41,219 bases of DNA. Origin: Clostridiales bacterium (GTDB taxonomy: Bacteria; Bacillota; Clostridia; Oscillospirales; Acutalibacteraceae). The stretch is taken from positions 1 to 41,219 of the forward strand of contig JAIKWV010000004.1 in the NCBI GenBank assembly GCA_024684435.1, written 5' to 3'. Below, piece by piece: positions 34,929 to 41,219 of the stretch. The notes below the pieces were generated by a model, which was given only the letters and a program-made list of their open reading frames with translations, was not told the DNA's origin and ran no database searches. Position 1 is the stretch's first letter. Each line of letters opens with the position of its first letter. The translations under genes were made by a program, and so were the position numbers.

Positions 34929-34948
34929 TCACACAGAGGTGAGATTTC

Positions 34949-35743
34949 ATGATAATCGACGCGCATTGCCACATTTATCCCGACAAAATAGCGGATAAGG
35001 CGTCCCACAACACGGGCAGCTTTTATTCTCTGCCCACCACCCATGACGGTAAGGTCTCCACCCTGCTCAGGATAGGGGACGAAGCCGGTGTGGACAAATT
35101 TGTTGTCCAGTCCGTGGCGACAACTCCCGGGCAGGTGTCCTCAATAAACCGATTTATTGCGGAAACGGTCAAAAATGATCCTGACAGATTTTACGGTCTG
35201 GGCACAATTCACCCGGAGAGCGACGATATAAGAAGTGATATCGAGGAGATAGTTTCCCTCGGTCTCAAGGGCGTGAAAATACATCCGGACATCCAGAAAT
35301 TTAAGCTGGACGATTACCGCTATCTTAAAATGTATGACCTGTTGGATGAATACGGTTTGCCCGCGCTGGTACATACAGGGGATCACAGGTACGATTATTC
35401 CAACCCCAACAGGATGCTTCCCATACTGGAGATCTATGAAAACGTCACCTTTGTGGGAGCGCATTTCGGAGGATGGTCAGTGTGGGAGGAAGCGGCGTCA
35501 AAGCTCAAGGACAGACCCAATTTCTTTGTTGACTGTTCATCTACCTTTTATGCTCTGGACAATGAAAAAGTGAAAAAGCTGATAGACATTTACGGTGTTG
35601 ACAGAGTGATATTCGGCACGGATTACCCCATGTGGGACATTAAAACTGAGCTTGACAGATTTTTTACCCTGGGTTACGATAAGGAAACAGAGGAAAAAAT
35701 ACTTTACAAAAACGCTCTCAGGATATACAAACTGGAGCCGTAA
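34949..35743 (+). CDS. Amidohydrolase family protein (metal-dependent)
   Basis: A 264-residue TIM-barrel amidohydrolase of the amidohydrolase_2 group. The metal-binding HxH is IDAHCHIYP, and ALVHTGDHR, FVGAHFGGW and IFGTDYPMW supply further His/Asp ligands. Such enzymes decarboxylate or hydrolyse small cyclic substrates. GAGGTGAG precedes ATG 34949. It follows the hydrolase terminator and ends with its own terminator, so it is probably expressed from its own or read-through transcript. Confidence 0.88.
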   Translation: MIIDAHCHIYPDKIADKASHNTGSFYSLPTTHDGKVSTLLRIGDEAGVDKFVVQSVATTPGQVSSINRFIAETVKNDPDRFYGLGTIHPESDDIRSDIEEIVSLGLKGVKIHPDIQKFKLDDYRYLKMYDLLDEYGLPALVHTGDHRYDYSNPNRMLPILEIYENVTFVGAHFGGWSVWEEAASKLKDRPNFFVDCSSTFYALDNEKVKKLIDIYGVDRVIFGTDYPMWDIKTELDRFFTLGYDKETEEKILYKNALRIYKLEP

Positions 35744-35754
35744 TATAACAAAAG

Positions 35755-35790
35755 CAGATGCCCGATTTTAAAAATCGAGCATCTGTTTTT
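35755..35790 (+). terminator. Terminator of the amidohydrolase gene
   Basis: CAGATGCCCGATTTT pairs with AAAATCGAGCATCTG with one mismatch, followed by a TTTTT tract at 35786-35790. Confidence 0.85.
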
Positions 35791-35898
35791 ATACATATTA
35801 GGTGATCCCACGCTGACAGAGTAATTCTCCGGAACGCATGAATGCGTTGTTATCATAAAAATTCGCGTTGATTTCGAGAGGTCATGGTCACCGTAAAA

Positions 35899-36099
35899 TC
35901 AATGCTTATCGACAAAATCATCCATATCCCAATCAAGCTCATCTTCATATAAGTCGTTTTTGTTTGGATTTTTATTTTTTGCCGTGGAGGCAGGGACGAA
36001 TAAAAACAGGAGAAAAACCGGTATGCCGATAAGTCCCCAGATGGGATTTATCAAAAAAAGCACGATCTCAATGATAAGCAAAATCAACATTTTTTTCAC
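35899..36099 (-). CDS. Tiny membrane protein of unknown function
   Basis: A 66-residue protein, mostly two hydrophobic helices (about 3-17 and 21-38) followed by an acidic tail (EDELDWDMDDFVDKH). GGTGA precedes ATG 36099. I recognise no family. It stands alone between the amidohydrolase terminator and the znuA-like gene, in a stretch that also carries an AACGCATGAATGCGTT palindrome (35838-35853). Confidence 0.55.
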   Translation of the reverse strand: MKKMLILLIIEIVLFLINPIWGLIGIPVFLLFLFVPASTAKNKNPNKNDLYEDELDWDMDDFVDKH

Positions 36100-36198
36100 C
36101 GCTTAATAAATTTGCCCGCTCTCTTGTATATGATCAAAGTTCCAATGTTGATTTTACCCAGAGCGGTAAATCGTAAATTTCATCACTGATGGGATAGA

Positions 36199-37182
36199 TC
36201 AGGCAATATCGTCGGTGCCGATGGATTCGGGACTTTCCGAAAGGTTTGAATCACTTTCCTTGATAACTCTGAGATTGTCTCGCATAAGCGAAATATAAGT
36301 CGCGCCGTTTGCCAGATCTTCCTGCGAAATATTGTGGCAGGTATTGAACTGAGCTGTTTTGGCTCCCGTTGCGTTTGCAAGGCTGTCCGCAATGGTATGG
36401 TTGGAAAATTCAATATAAAAAACGGTTTTTATGTTTTCACTTCTGATCTTATCGGTAAGAAAGGCTAAAGTGGCGGCACTGGGCTCTGTCTGAGCGCTGC
36501 ATCCGGGAAAGGCGGCATAGTAATCAAGACCGTACTCCTCAACGAAATATCTCAGGGGGAAACGGTCGCCGAAGATCAAAGGCTTGCCGCTGTAGCTTTT
36601 AAAAAGCTCCTTGAAATCATTGTCAAGAGAGGTGAGCTCCGCAACATATTTTTCGCAGTTTTCGGTATAAATATCTCTGTTGTCCGGATCCGCCTCGCAG
36701 ACCGCGTCTCTGATAGCTTCGCATATTTTTATCGCGTTCAAAGGGGAAGTCCAGACGTGTTCATCGTATTCCTTTTCTTCGCTTCCGCGCTCATTTCCGG
36801 CGTCCATGCCCTCCTTGAGCTCTTCCTCAAGGACATTCACGCATTCCATCATGCGCAGATCTTTTACCGGAGTATCAAAGGATGAAAGTATCTTATCCGC
36901 CCAGGCGTCGGATTCTCCGCCTACAAAGATAAAAAGATCGCAGTTCTGTATTTTAACTATATCCTTTGCGGCAGGTTCATAGGTGTGGGCTTCAGCCCCG
37001 GGGGGCAGAAGCTGAGTGACCGTGGCATTGTCCCCGCAAATATTTCTCGCAAAATCATAGGCGGGGAAAACGGTGGTGATTATATTAAGCCCGTCGCCGG
37101 ACTGCTTTTCAGGCAAATTACAGCCGGAAAAGCAAAGAGTAATTATGGCAAAAACGGCAAATATACAGATGAATTTTTTCAT
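36199..37182 (-). CDS. Metal ABC transporter substrate-binding lipoprotein (zinc/manganese type)
   Basis: A 327-residue lipoprotein of the cluster A-1 (ZnuA/PsaA-like) binding proteins. The lipobox is CFSGC (Cys21). His66 in PGAEAHTYEP and the His in YDEHVWTSP fit the usual metal ligands. The third site is FGDRFPLRYFVEEYGL, where the common His before Asp is Gly, so one ligand seems altered. The C-terminal Asp/Glu-rich part is normal. It is expected to capture Zn2+ or Mn2+ outside the cell. Unusually, no ZnuB/ZnuC genes follow; it overlaps the SulP-like permease by 4 bp (ATGA). Confidence 0.88.
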   Translation of the reverse strand: MKKFICIFAVFAIITLCFSGCNLPEKQSGDGLNIITTVFPAYDFARNICGDNATVTQLLPPGAEAHTYEPAAKDIVKIQNCDLFIFVGGESDAWADKILSSFDTPVKDLRMMECVNVLEEELKEGMDAGNERGSEEKEYDEHVWTSPLNAIKICEAIRDAVCEADPDNRDIYTENCEKYVAELTSLDNDFKELFKSYSGKPLIFGDRFPLRYFVEEYGLDYYAAFPGCSAQTEPSAATLAFLTDKIRSENIKTVFYIEFSNHTIADSLANATGAKTAQFNTCHNISQEDLANGATYISLMRDNLRVIKESDSNLSESPESIGTDDIA

Positions 37183-38378
37183 GACAGGTTTTCATCCTTC
37201 CTGTTCTTTTTGAACATGGCAGCAGTGAAGCCCACGGCGGCGGCAACGGGAATGACGATGATAAGGTTAAAGAAAAACGTGCATAAAGCTGCCGCGATAA
37301 GAAGCGCCGCGGTCAAAATACCGCCCTTAAAACCTGCGGCAACGGTCTTCCAGTTGATGTCTAACCAGGCGGTGATAACAAGGACAGTGGCAAGGGGAGA
37401 GACGGGTATCCGCTGAACAGGTATTTTGAATGCGGTCAAAAACATAATTATGAACAGGCAGGTTACTATGCCTGTGAAAAACGCCTTTCCGTACCTGCCT
37501 TTGCGGGACGCCGTGACCGGCAGAGCGCCGAAAAATGGAAGGATCAGATTTACCGCGCCCAGGGCGATCGTTTCGGATCTGCCGGGCAGTGAGTCCTGAG
37601 CCAACGCGGCTCTGCCGATGATCACAATGACCGCCAGAGAAAGTCCGCCCAATACAGCGCCGAACCAATTGAAGGGCAGGGTGACCCCCACTATGCCGGA
37701 ACGGGAAAAGTCGAGCGCTCCCAACTCCGGGATATCACTCTCACGCCCGGAAGGGTTGAGCAGGAAGTTCAGCGCTGTAGTTATGACTATCCCAAGAAAC
37801 GCCGGAGAGACGATCTTTGAAGCTTTCTTGTACTTGAAGGGGTAGGTGATAAGCACCACCAGCATTATGGTCGAGTAAAGCACCGTCCGCCAGTTTGCAT
37901 GGAAACCTACGGAGGCGTAATTCTTAAACAGCTCAAACGGTGTGTTCCCCACAGCGCCTATTTCAAAATAGTTTGTGACCTGCTTGATGAACATTATTAT
38001 AAAAAAGCCTATTGAAAGACCGGCGCTTACGGAAACGGGCATTTTACCGGCAAGTTCATAGGGCTTTTTGCCGAACAGTGAAAATATCAGCAGAAAAACT
38101 CCGGAAAATAAAAAGGCAACAAGAGCCGTAGTTTTGCCGTAACGCATAAAAATATCGCTTGCGATCAGAAAGATCGGGCAGGAGCACAGGTACGGGTATT
38201 CACCCTTGCCGCTTATGGCGGGGATAAGCGCTGTGGCAGCCAATGCGGAAACAAGCCCCGCCACTGCGCCGAAGCCCGAATACAAGCCGAAGGCGATGGC
38301 AAGGGGGAAGATGTACATGGCGTTGATAAGCCCGCCGCACAAAGCGTCCGTTATATTTTTTGATCTGTTTTCCGTCAT
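37179..38378 (-). CDS. SulP-like inorganic anion permease
   Basis: A 399-residue membrane protein with about 10-11 helices. The start GGLINAMYIFPLAIAFGLYSGFGAVAGL resembles the SulP family entry motif, and FFGALPVTASRKG matches the SulP helix-10 region. There is no C-terminal STAS domain, so it is a short form. SulP proteins move sulfate, bicarbonate, molybdate or other anions. I choose ATG 38378, seven bases after GGAGG, over the upstream start at 38399. It is coupled to the metal-binding lipoprotein, which is an odd pairing. NCS2-type permease is an alternative reading. Confidence 0.72.
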   Translation of the reverse strand: MTENRSKNITDALCGGLINAMYIFPLAIAFGLYSGFGAVAGLVSALAATALIPAISGKGEYPYLCSCPIFLIASDIFMRYGKTTALVAFLFSGVFLLIFSLFGKKPYELAGKMPVSVSAGLSIGFFIIMFIKQVTNYFEIGAVGNTPFELFKNYASVGFHANWRTVLYSTIMLVVLITYPFKYKKASKIVSPAFLGIVITTALNFLLNPSGRESDIPELGALDFSRSGIVGVTLPFNWFGAVLGGLSLAVIVIIGRAALAQDSLPGRSETIALGAVNLILPFFGALPVTASRKGRYGKAFFTGIVTCLFIIMFLTAFKIPVQRIPVSPLATVLVITAWLDINWKTVAAGFKGGILTAALLIAAALCTFFFNLIIVIPVAAAVGFTAAMFKKNRKDENLS

Positions 38379-38423
38379 AGAAAACCTCCGTAAAACCAAA
38401 AGAAAAAACCGGTATATTTAATT

Positions 38424-38452
38424 ATTATAATTGTAAGTCAAGCTTTTTTCAA
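38424..38452 (-). promoter_or_regulatory. Promoter of the permease/metal-binding operon
   Basis: On the minus strand TTGAAA (38452-38447) and TATAAT (38429-38424) are spaced by 17 bases, about 45 bp before the permease start. I see no clear Zur/Fur box. Confidence 0.65.
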
Positions 38453-38496
38453 TACATATTTTCTACAAAATAATAAGGAAAATATCCGGAGCGGTA

Positions 38497-38524
38497 TTGA
38501 CATCATACGACAAAAATGTATAAT
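38497..38524 (+). promoter_or_regulatory. Promoter of argF
   Basis: TTGACA (38497-38502) and TATAAT (38519-38524) are exact consensus hexamers with a 16-base spacer, 32 bp before the argF ATG. AT-rich sequence over the -10 could be an ArgR site, but I do not see a clear box. Confidence 0.8.
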
Positions 38525-38556
38525 TACTTTATATTATTGTAAAGGCGGTTTGTTTT

Positions 38557-39462
38557 ATGCAGCATTTTCTGAAACTGTCGGACTGCACGCCCGAGGAGAT
38601 CATCGAGCTTGTGGATCTGGCGGATAAGCTTAAATATGAAAAGAAGAACGGCATCGAGCACCACATCCTCAAGGGTAAGACCCTGGGCATGATATTCCAG
38701 AAGTCCTCCACAAGGACGAGGGTGTCCTTTGAGGTGGGTATGTACGACTTAGGCGGCATGGCTCTGTTCCTGAGCAACCGCGATCTGCAGATAGGCAGAG
38801 GCGAGCCCGTTCAGGACACGGCAAGAGTTCTGTCCTCATACCTTGACGGTATCATGATAAGGACCTTTGAGCAGAAGGAAGTGGAGGATCTTGCCCGTTA
38901 CGGCTCCATCCCCATCATCAACGGTCTTACCGATTTCTGTCACCCCTGTCAGGTGATAGCAGACCTCCAGACCATCCGCGAGTTTAAGGGCGGTTTCAAA
39001 GGGCTCAAGTTCTGCTATATCGGCGACGGCAACAACATGGCAAATTCCCTTATCGTCGGCGGCATCAAAACAGGTATGTCTGTTGCCATCGGCTGTCCGG
39101 AGACCTATAAGCCCGACGCCGGGATAATGAAATGGGCGGCGGAAAACGGCGACTTTACCTGCACACCGGATATCCTTGCCGCGGCAAAGGACGCGGACGT
39201 GCTCTACACCGACGTGTGGGCTTCCATGGGTCAGGAGGAGGAAGCGGCTCAGCGCAGAAAGGTATTTGAAGGCTATCAGATAAACGATGAGATCATGTCC
39301 GTGGCAAAGAAGGACGCAATAGTTCTCCATTGCCTGCCCGCCCACAGGGAGGAAGAGATCACCGAAAAGGTGTTCGAGGCTCACGCAAAGGATATTTTCA
39401 CCGAGGCGGAAAACAGGCTCCACGCCCACAAGGCGATCATGGTCAAACTCATGGCGAAATAA
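38557..39462 (+). CDS. argF: Ornithine carbamoyltransferase
   Basis: ArgF/OTC (301 aa), which joins carbamoyl phosphate and ornithine to citrulline in arginine synthesis (or the reverse in arginine deiminase fermentation). The carbamoyl-phosphate motif is SSTRTRVSFEV, HPCQVIADLQTI is typical, and the ornithine site has HCLPAHREEE. DGNNMANSL is the family SMG-region counterpart. Length is normal. It is monocistronic with its own promoter and terminator. No arginine deiminase or carbamate kinase genes are near. Confidence 0.95.
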   Translation: MQHFLKLSDCTPEEIIELVDLADKLKYEKKNGIEHHILKGKTLGMIFQKSSTRTRVSFEVGMYDLGGMALFLSNRDLQIGRGEPVQDTARVLSSYLDGIMIRTFEQKEVEDLARYGSIPIINGLTDFCHPCQVIADLQTIREFKGGFKGLKFCYIGDGNNMANSLIVGGIKTGMSVAIGCPETYKPDAGIMKWAAENGDFTCTPDILAAAKDADVLYTDVWASMGQEEEAAQRRKVFEGYQINDEIMSVAKKDAIVLHCLPAHREEEITEKVFEAHAKDIFTEAENRLHAHKAIMVKLMAK

Positions 39463-39471
39463 AAGTAAAAC

Positions 39472-39508
39472 ACAGCACGGAGCTTAAACGGAGCTCCGTG
39501 CTGTTTAT
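39472..39508 (+). terminator. Terminator of argF
   Basis: ACAGCACGGAGCT (39472-39484) pairs perfectly with AGCTCCGTGCTGT (39492-39504), followed by TTATAT. Confidence 0.85.
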
Positions 39509-39529
39509 ATCTAATATTAAAATCAGAAA

Positions 39530-39741
39530 TCAACTATATCTTGTTGGGGTGTCAGTTTCGCCTAAAAGATAATCAATGCTGGTATTATAGAACCGCGCAA
39601 TTTAATTAAAACCGCGGTCGGCAGATCGTTTTCGCCGGTTTCATATTTGGAGTAGCCGGTTTGCGACATACCTAAAAAATTTGCGACCTGAGTTTGGTTT
39701 AAATCTCTGTCTTCTCTCAAATCCCTGATCCGCCGATACAT
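39530..39741 (-). pseudogene. XRE-family HTH regulator, frameshifted
   Basis: A short helix-turn-helix repressor-like gene. From ATG 39741 (RBS GAGAGGTG) it reads YRRIRDLREDRDLNQTQVAN, then FLGMSQTGYSKYETGENDLPTAVLIKL, the full XRE DNA-binding domain, and then goes out of frame. Inserting one G near 39597 restores ARFYNTSIDYLLGETDTPTRYS with stop at 39530-39532, which is the usual end of this family (70 aa). As given the product would stop at 39562 after 60 residues. The DNA-binding helices remain intact, so a truncated protein might still bind. A sequencing or assembly error is possible. Confidence 0.8.
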
Positions 39742-39771
39742 AAAAACACCTCTCTTCATAAACGATTATAT

Positions 39772-39815
39772 TTAATCTGTTTCATGGTATTGACTTTTAA
39801 CCTGAAACAGATTAA
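39772..39815. promoter_or_regulatory. Inverted-repeat operator and promoter between the XRE gene and the zinc-ribbon gene
   Basis: TTAATCTGTTTCA (39772-39784) and TGAAACAGATTAA (39803-39815) are perfect 13-bp inverted arms separated by 18 bp. The promoter TTGACT (39790-39795), 17 bases, TAAGAT (39813-39818) of the plus-strand gene overlaps the right arm. This is a classic layout for repression by the divergent XRE protein. Confidence 0.8.
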
Positions 39816-39841
39816 GATTTATGCAGAAGGGAGAGTGTTTT

Positions 39842-40975
39842 ATGAAAAAGTTGACTTGTGAAATGTGCGGCAGTAATGATATTGTTAAACAGGACGGAAT
39901 GTATGTTTGTCAGAGCTGCGGTACAAAGTATTCTGTTGAAGAAGCGAAGAAATTGATGGTTGAGGGAACTGTAAAGATCGACACATCAGACGAACTTACC
40001 AACCTTTACCAGATAGCACGCCGTGCGAAGGATGATAACAACAGCGAAAATGCCGCCAAGTATTACGATATGATCTTGGTTAAGGATCCCACAAGTTGGG
40101 AGGCGTCGTTTTATGTAGTGTATTTTAAAGCTATGAGCTGTAAAATAGCTCAGATACGTTCAGCGGCAATTTCGGTAAGCAATTGTGAGGGCAGCGTATT
40201 GTCGCTTATAAAAAATAATGTTCCGGAGGATGAACAGGAGGCTGCGGTAAAAGAGGTTATGCTTCGCAGTTGTATGATAGCAAATATGTTATCAAACGGG
40301 GCTATAAAATATTATGACGGAATTGATTATCAGATAAAGGAAAATTATTCTAAAGAATGTGTGGATAATGTTTCTGCCGCAAGAGATATAGCCTACATTT
40401 GCGGTGATATTATTGAAAAAATATTCGGAGACAATGAAACGATTGCGAGGCACGCCGCGAAGGCATGGAAAACCGGAATAGAGATCCATTCAAATCTTTT
40501 GTCGAAATTAAGCTCATTTTTAAACGTTGATGCCAACGAAGAAGTATTGCTTTCTTATGCGAAAAAGACAGGTAAATATGACCAAGAATATTATAAAGAA
40601 TATCAACGCAAACCCTTAAGAGACAAATTAAGAAACGAAATTTCATCGTTGGAAAAACGAATAAAATATACAGCAGAGAATGATACGATGACAAAAGCTA
40701 AATCGTTCGGTTGCGGTTTTTTAGCATTACTTTTTGGAATTATTATGTTAGTCGGATCTAAATTTATAAAATCAGTAATTGATCTTGCGGCTTTGCCGAC
40801 TATTTTCATTGTTGTTGGTATAGTTTCGATACTTTTTGCGATTGCTGGTTTTTTATCAGTGAAAGAAAGCCCGTCAAGCGCTGCCGAGGCAGAAGCCGAT
40901 AAGCAAAAGCGTCTTGCGGAGCTGACCGCTGAACTTGAGAAAAAGAAAGCGGAGCTTGCCGAATTGTCAAAATAA
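39842..40975 (+). CDS. Zinc-ribbon membrane protein of unknown function
   Basis: A 377-residue protein. The N-terminus has a zinc ribbon (Cys6, Cys9, Cys23, Cys26 in CEMCGSNDIVKQDG...CQSCG). A helical, TPR-like middle follows (DELTNLYQIARRAKDDNNSENAAKYYDMIL). Two transmembrane helices lie near residues 287-308 and 315-339, and a charged coiled coil ends the chain. Start is ATG 39842 with GGGAGAG upstream; the ATG at 39821 also reads in frame but has no site. Similar domain layouts are common in Firmicutes with no known function. It is expressed from a promoter that overlaps the XRE operator. Confidence 0.75.
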   Translation: MKKLTCEMCGSNDIVKQDGMYVCQSCGTKYSVEEAKKLMVEGTVKIDTSDELTNLYQIARRAKDDNNSENAAKYYDMILVKDPTSWEASFYVVYFKAMSCKIAQIRSAAISVSNCEGSVLSLIKNNVPEDEQEAAVKEVMLRSCMIANMLSNGAIKYYDGIDYQIKENYSKECVDNVSAARDIAYICGDIIEKIFGDNETIARHAAKAWKTGIEIHSNLLSKLSSFLNVDANEEVLLSYAKKTGKYDQEYYKEYQRKPLRDKLRNEISSLEKRIKYTAENDTMTKAKSFGCGFLALLFGIIMLVGSKFIKSVIDLAALPTIFIVVGIVSILFAIAGFLSVKESPSSAAEAEADKQKRLAELTAELEKKKAELAELSK

Positions 40976-40990
40976 TGAATACTATGATAC

Positions 40991-41026
40991 AGCACGGAAC
41001 CCAAAATGAGGGCTCCGTGCTTTTGT
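40991..41026 (+). terminator. Terminator of the zinc-ribbon gene
   Basis: AGCACGGAACCC pairs with GGGCTCCGTGCT with small mismatches, followed by TTTTG. It is closely similar in sequence to the argF terminator. Confidence 0.75.
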
Positions 41027-41080
41027 ATATGCCAAACATTTTCAATTTTCGGAATAACGACCTTTACAAACGCGAAAACG

Positions 41081-41219
41081 GTAGTGTCCCGAATTTTGTG
41101 TAAAGTCCAAACGCCGGTATAAAACAGGGCAAAAAAATATATTACAGGGAGGGCGGCTAGACCGGCCTCCCTTATCAACAGTATAAGCGGAAACCGGAAC
41201 GCAAGTCAAGGGCGGCGGC
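41081..41219. mobile_element. IS256-like element end (right edge, cut by the window)
   Basis: GTAGTGTCCCGAATTTTGTG at 41081, continuing TAAAG, matches the IS256-type end found at 116-140 in the CCC...AATTT...GTGTAAA core. The element extends rightward. A hairpin GGGAGG/CCTCCC (about 41148-41172) followed on the minus strand by a T-run suggests the transposase lies to the right on the minus strand and ends here. No coding part is visible. Confidence 0.5.

Noticed and set aside
35838-35853. AACGCATGAATGCGTT palindrome as a further repeat copy
   Set aside because: It resembles one palindrome type of the 163-bp unit, but the match is too short to assign it to that family.
40603-41178. Minus-strand frame over the zinc-ribbon gene and IS end
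   Set aside because: It crosses a gene, a terminator and an IS end, with low-complexity Ser/Phe content; a shadow frame.

Overview
The window looks like the chromosome of a low-to-mid-GC Clostridia member, probably an Oscillospiraceae/Ruminococcaceae-like anaerobe. The evidence is a sporulation-type YlmC/YmxH protein, strong GGAGG ribosome binding sites, several TTG/GTG starts, TTGACA/TATAAT promoters and the intergenic repeat type. Genus cannot be fixed from the sequence alone. IS256-type terminal sequences lie at both edges (a partial transposase start at 1-69 with its end at about 116-140, and another end at about 41081-41104).

Region 1 (about 170-14530, minus strand) is mostly housekeeping. 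A sigma-A promoter at 12851-12879 reads into hisH-hisF-rarA-trmN6-rsmI, then a membrane-anchored unknown, an ABC exporter, an Old Yellow Enzyme-type flavoprotein, the two subunits of aconitase X, purB and a small membrane protein. Upstream are a DUF378 membrane protein and gapA, each with its own terminator. Region 2 (14631-23054) holds an orphan histidine-kinase-like ATPase, galE-hflX (whose terminator lies inside the convergent ATPase gene), rsmA, a ylmC-like gene whose ribosome binding site lies inside the rsmA terminator hairpin, glyA, an rluD-type pseudouridine synthase, a 163-bp tandem intergenic repeat and the CCA-adding enzyme.

Region 3 (about 23147-34930, plus strand) is the most interesting part. 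A strong promoter reads into a 1044-residue secreted protein with an InlB-type repeat. It is followed by two short peptides (47 and 57 aa) that share an N-terminal pattern, MKxYxxP(E/Q)(I/L)xxxxF(D/N), but have unrelated C-terminal parts: one starts with a Thr/Ser run and the other is glycine-rich. Past an intrinsic terminator come an HPr-kinase-like protein, an ABC exporter without a peptidase domain, a PqqD-like protein (RiPP recognition element fold), a soluble S26-type Ser/His peptidase-like protein, a DUF3798 lipoprotein, a polysaccharide-type flippase and a secreted alpha/beta hydrolase. This reads as a peptide maturation and export (RiPP-like) system: leader recognition by PqqD, modification possibly by phosphorylation, cleavage by the S26-like protein and export by the ABC protein. 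There is no radical SAM, YcaO, LanM/LanB or lasso cyclase gene nearby, so it does not match a standard class. The function is inferred, not shown.

Region 4 (34949-41219) has an amidohydrolase, a tiny membrane protein, a zinc/manganese-type binding lipoprotein translationally coupled to a SulP-like permease, argF, a frameshifted XRE regulator facing a zinc-ribbon membrane protein across a 13-bp inverted-repeat operator, and the right-hand IS end.
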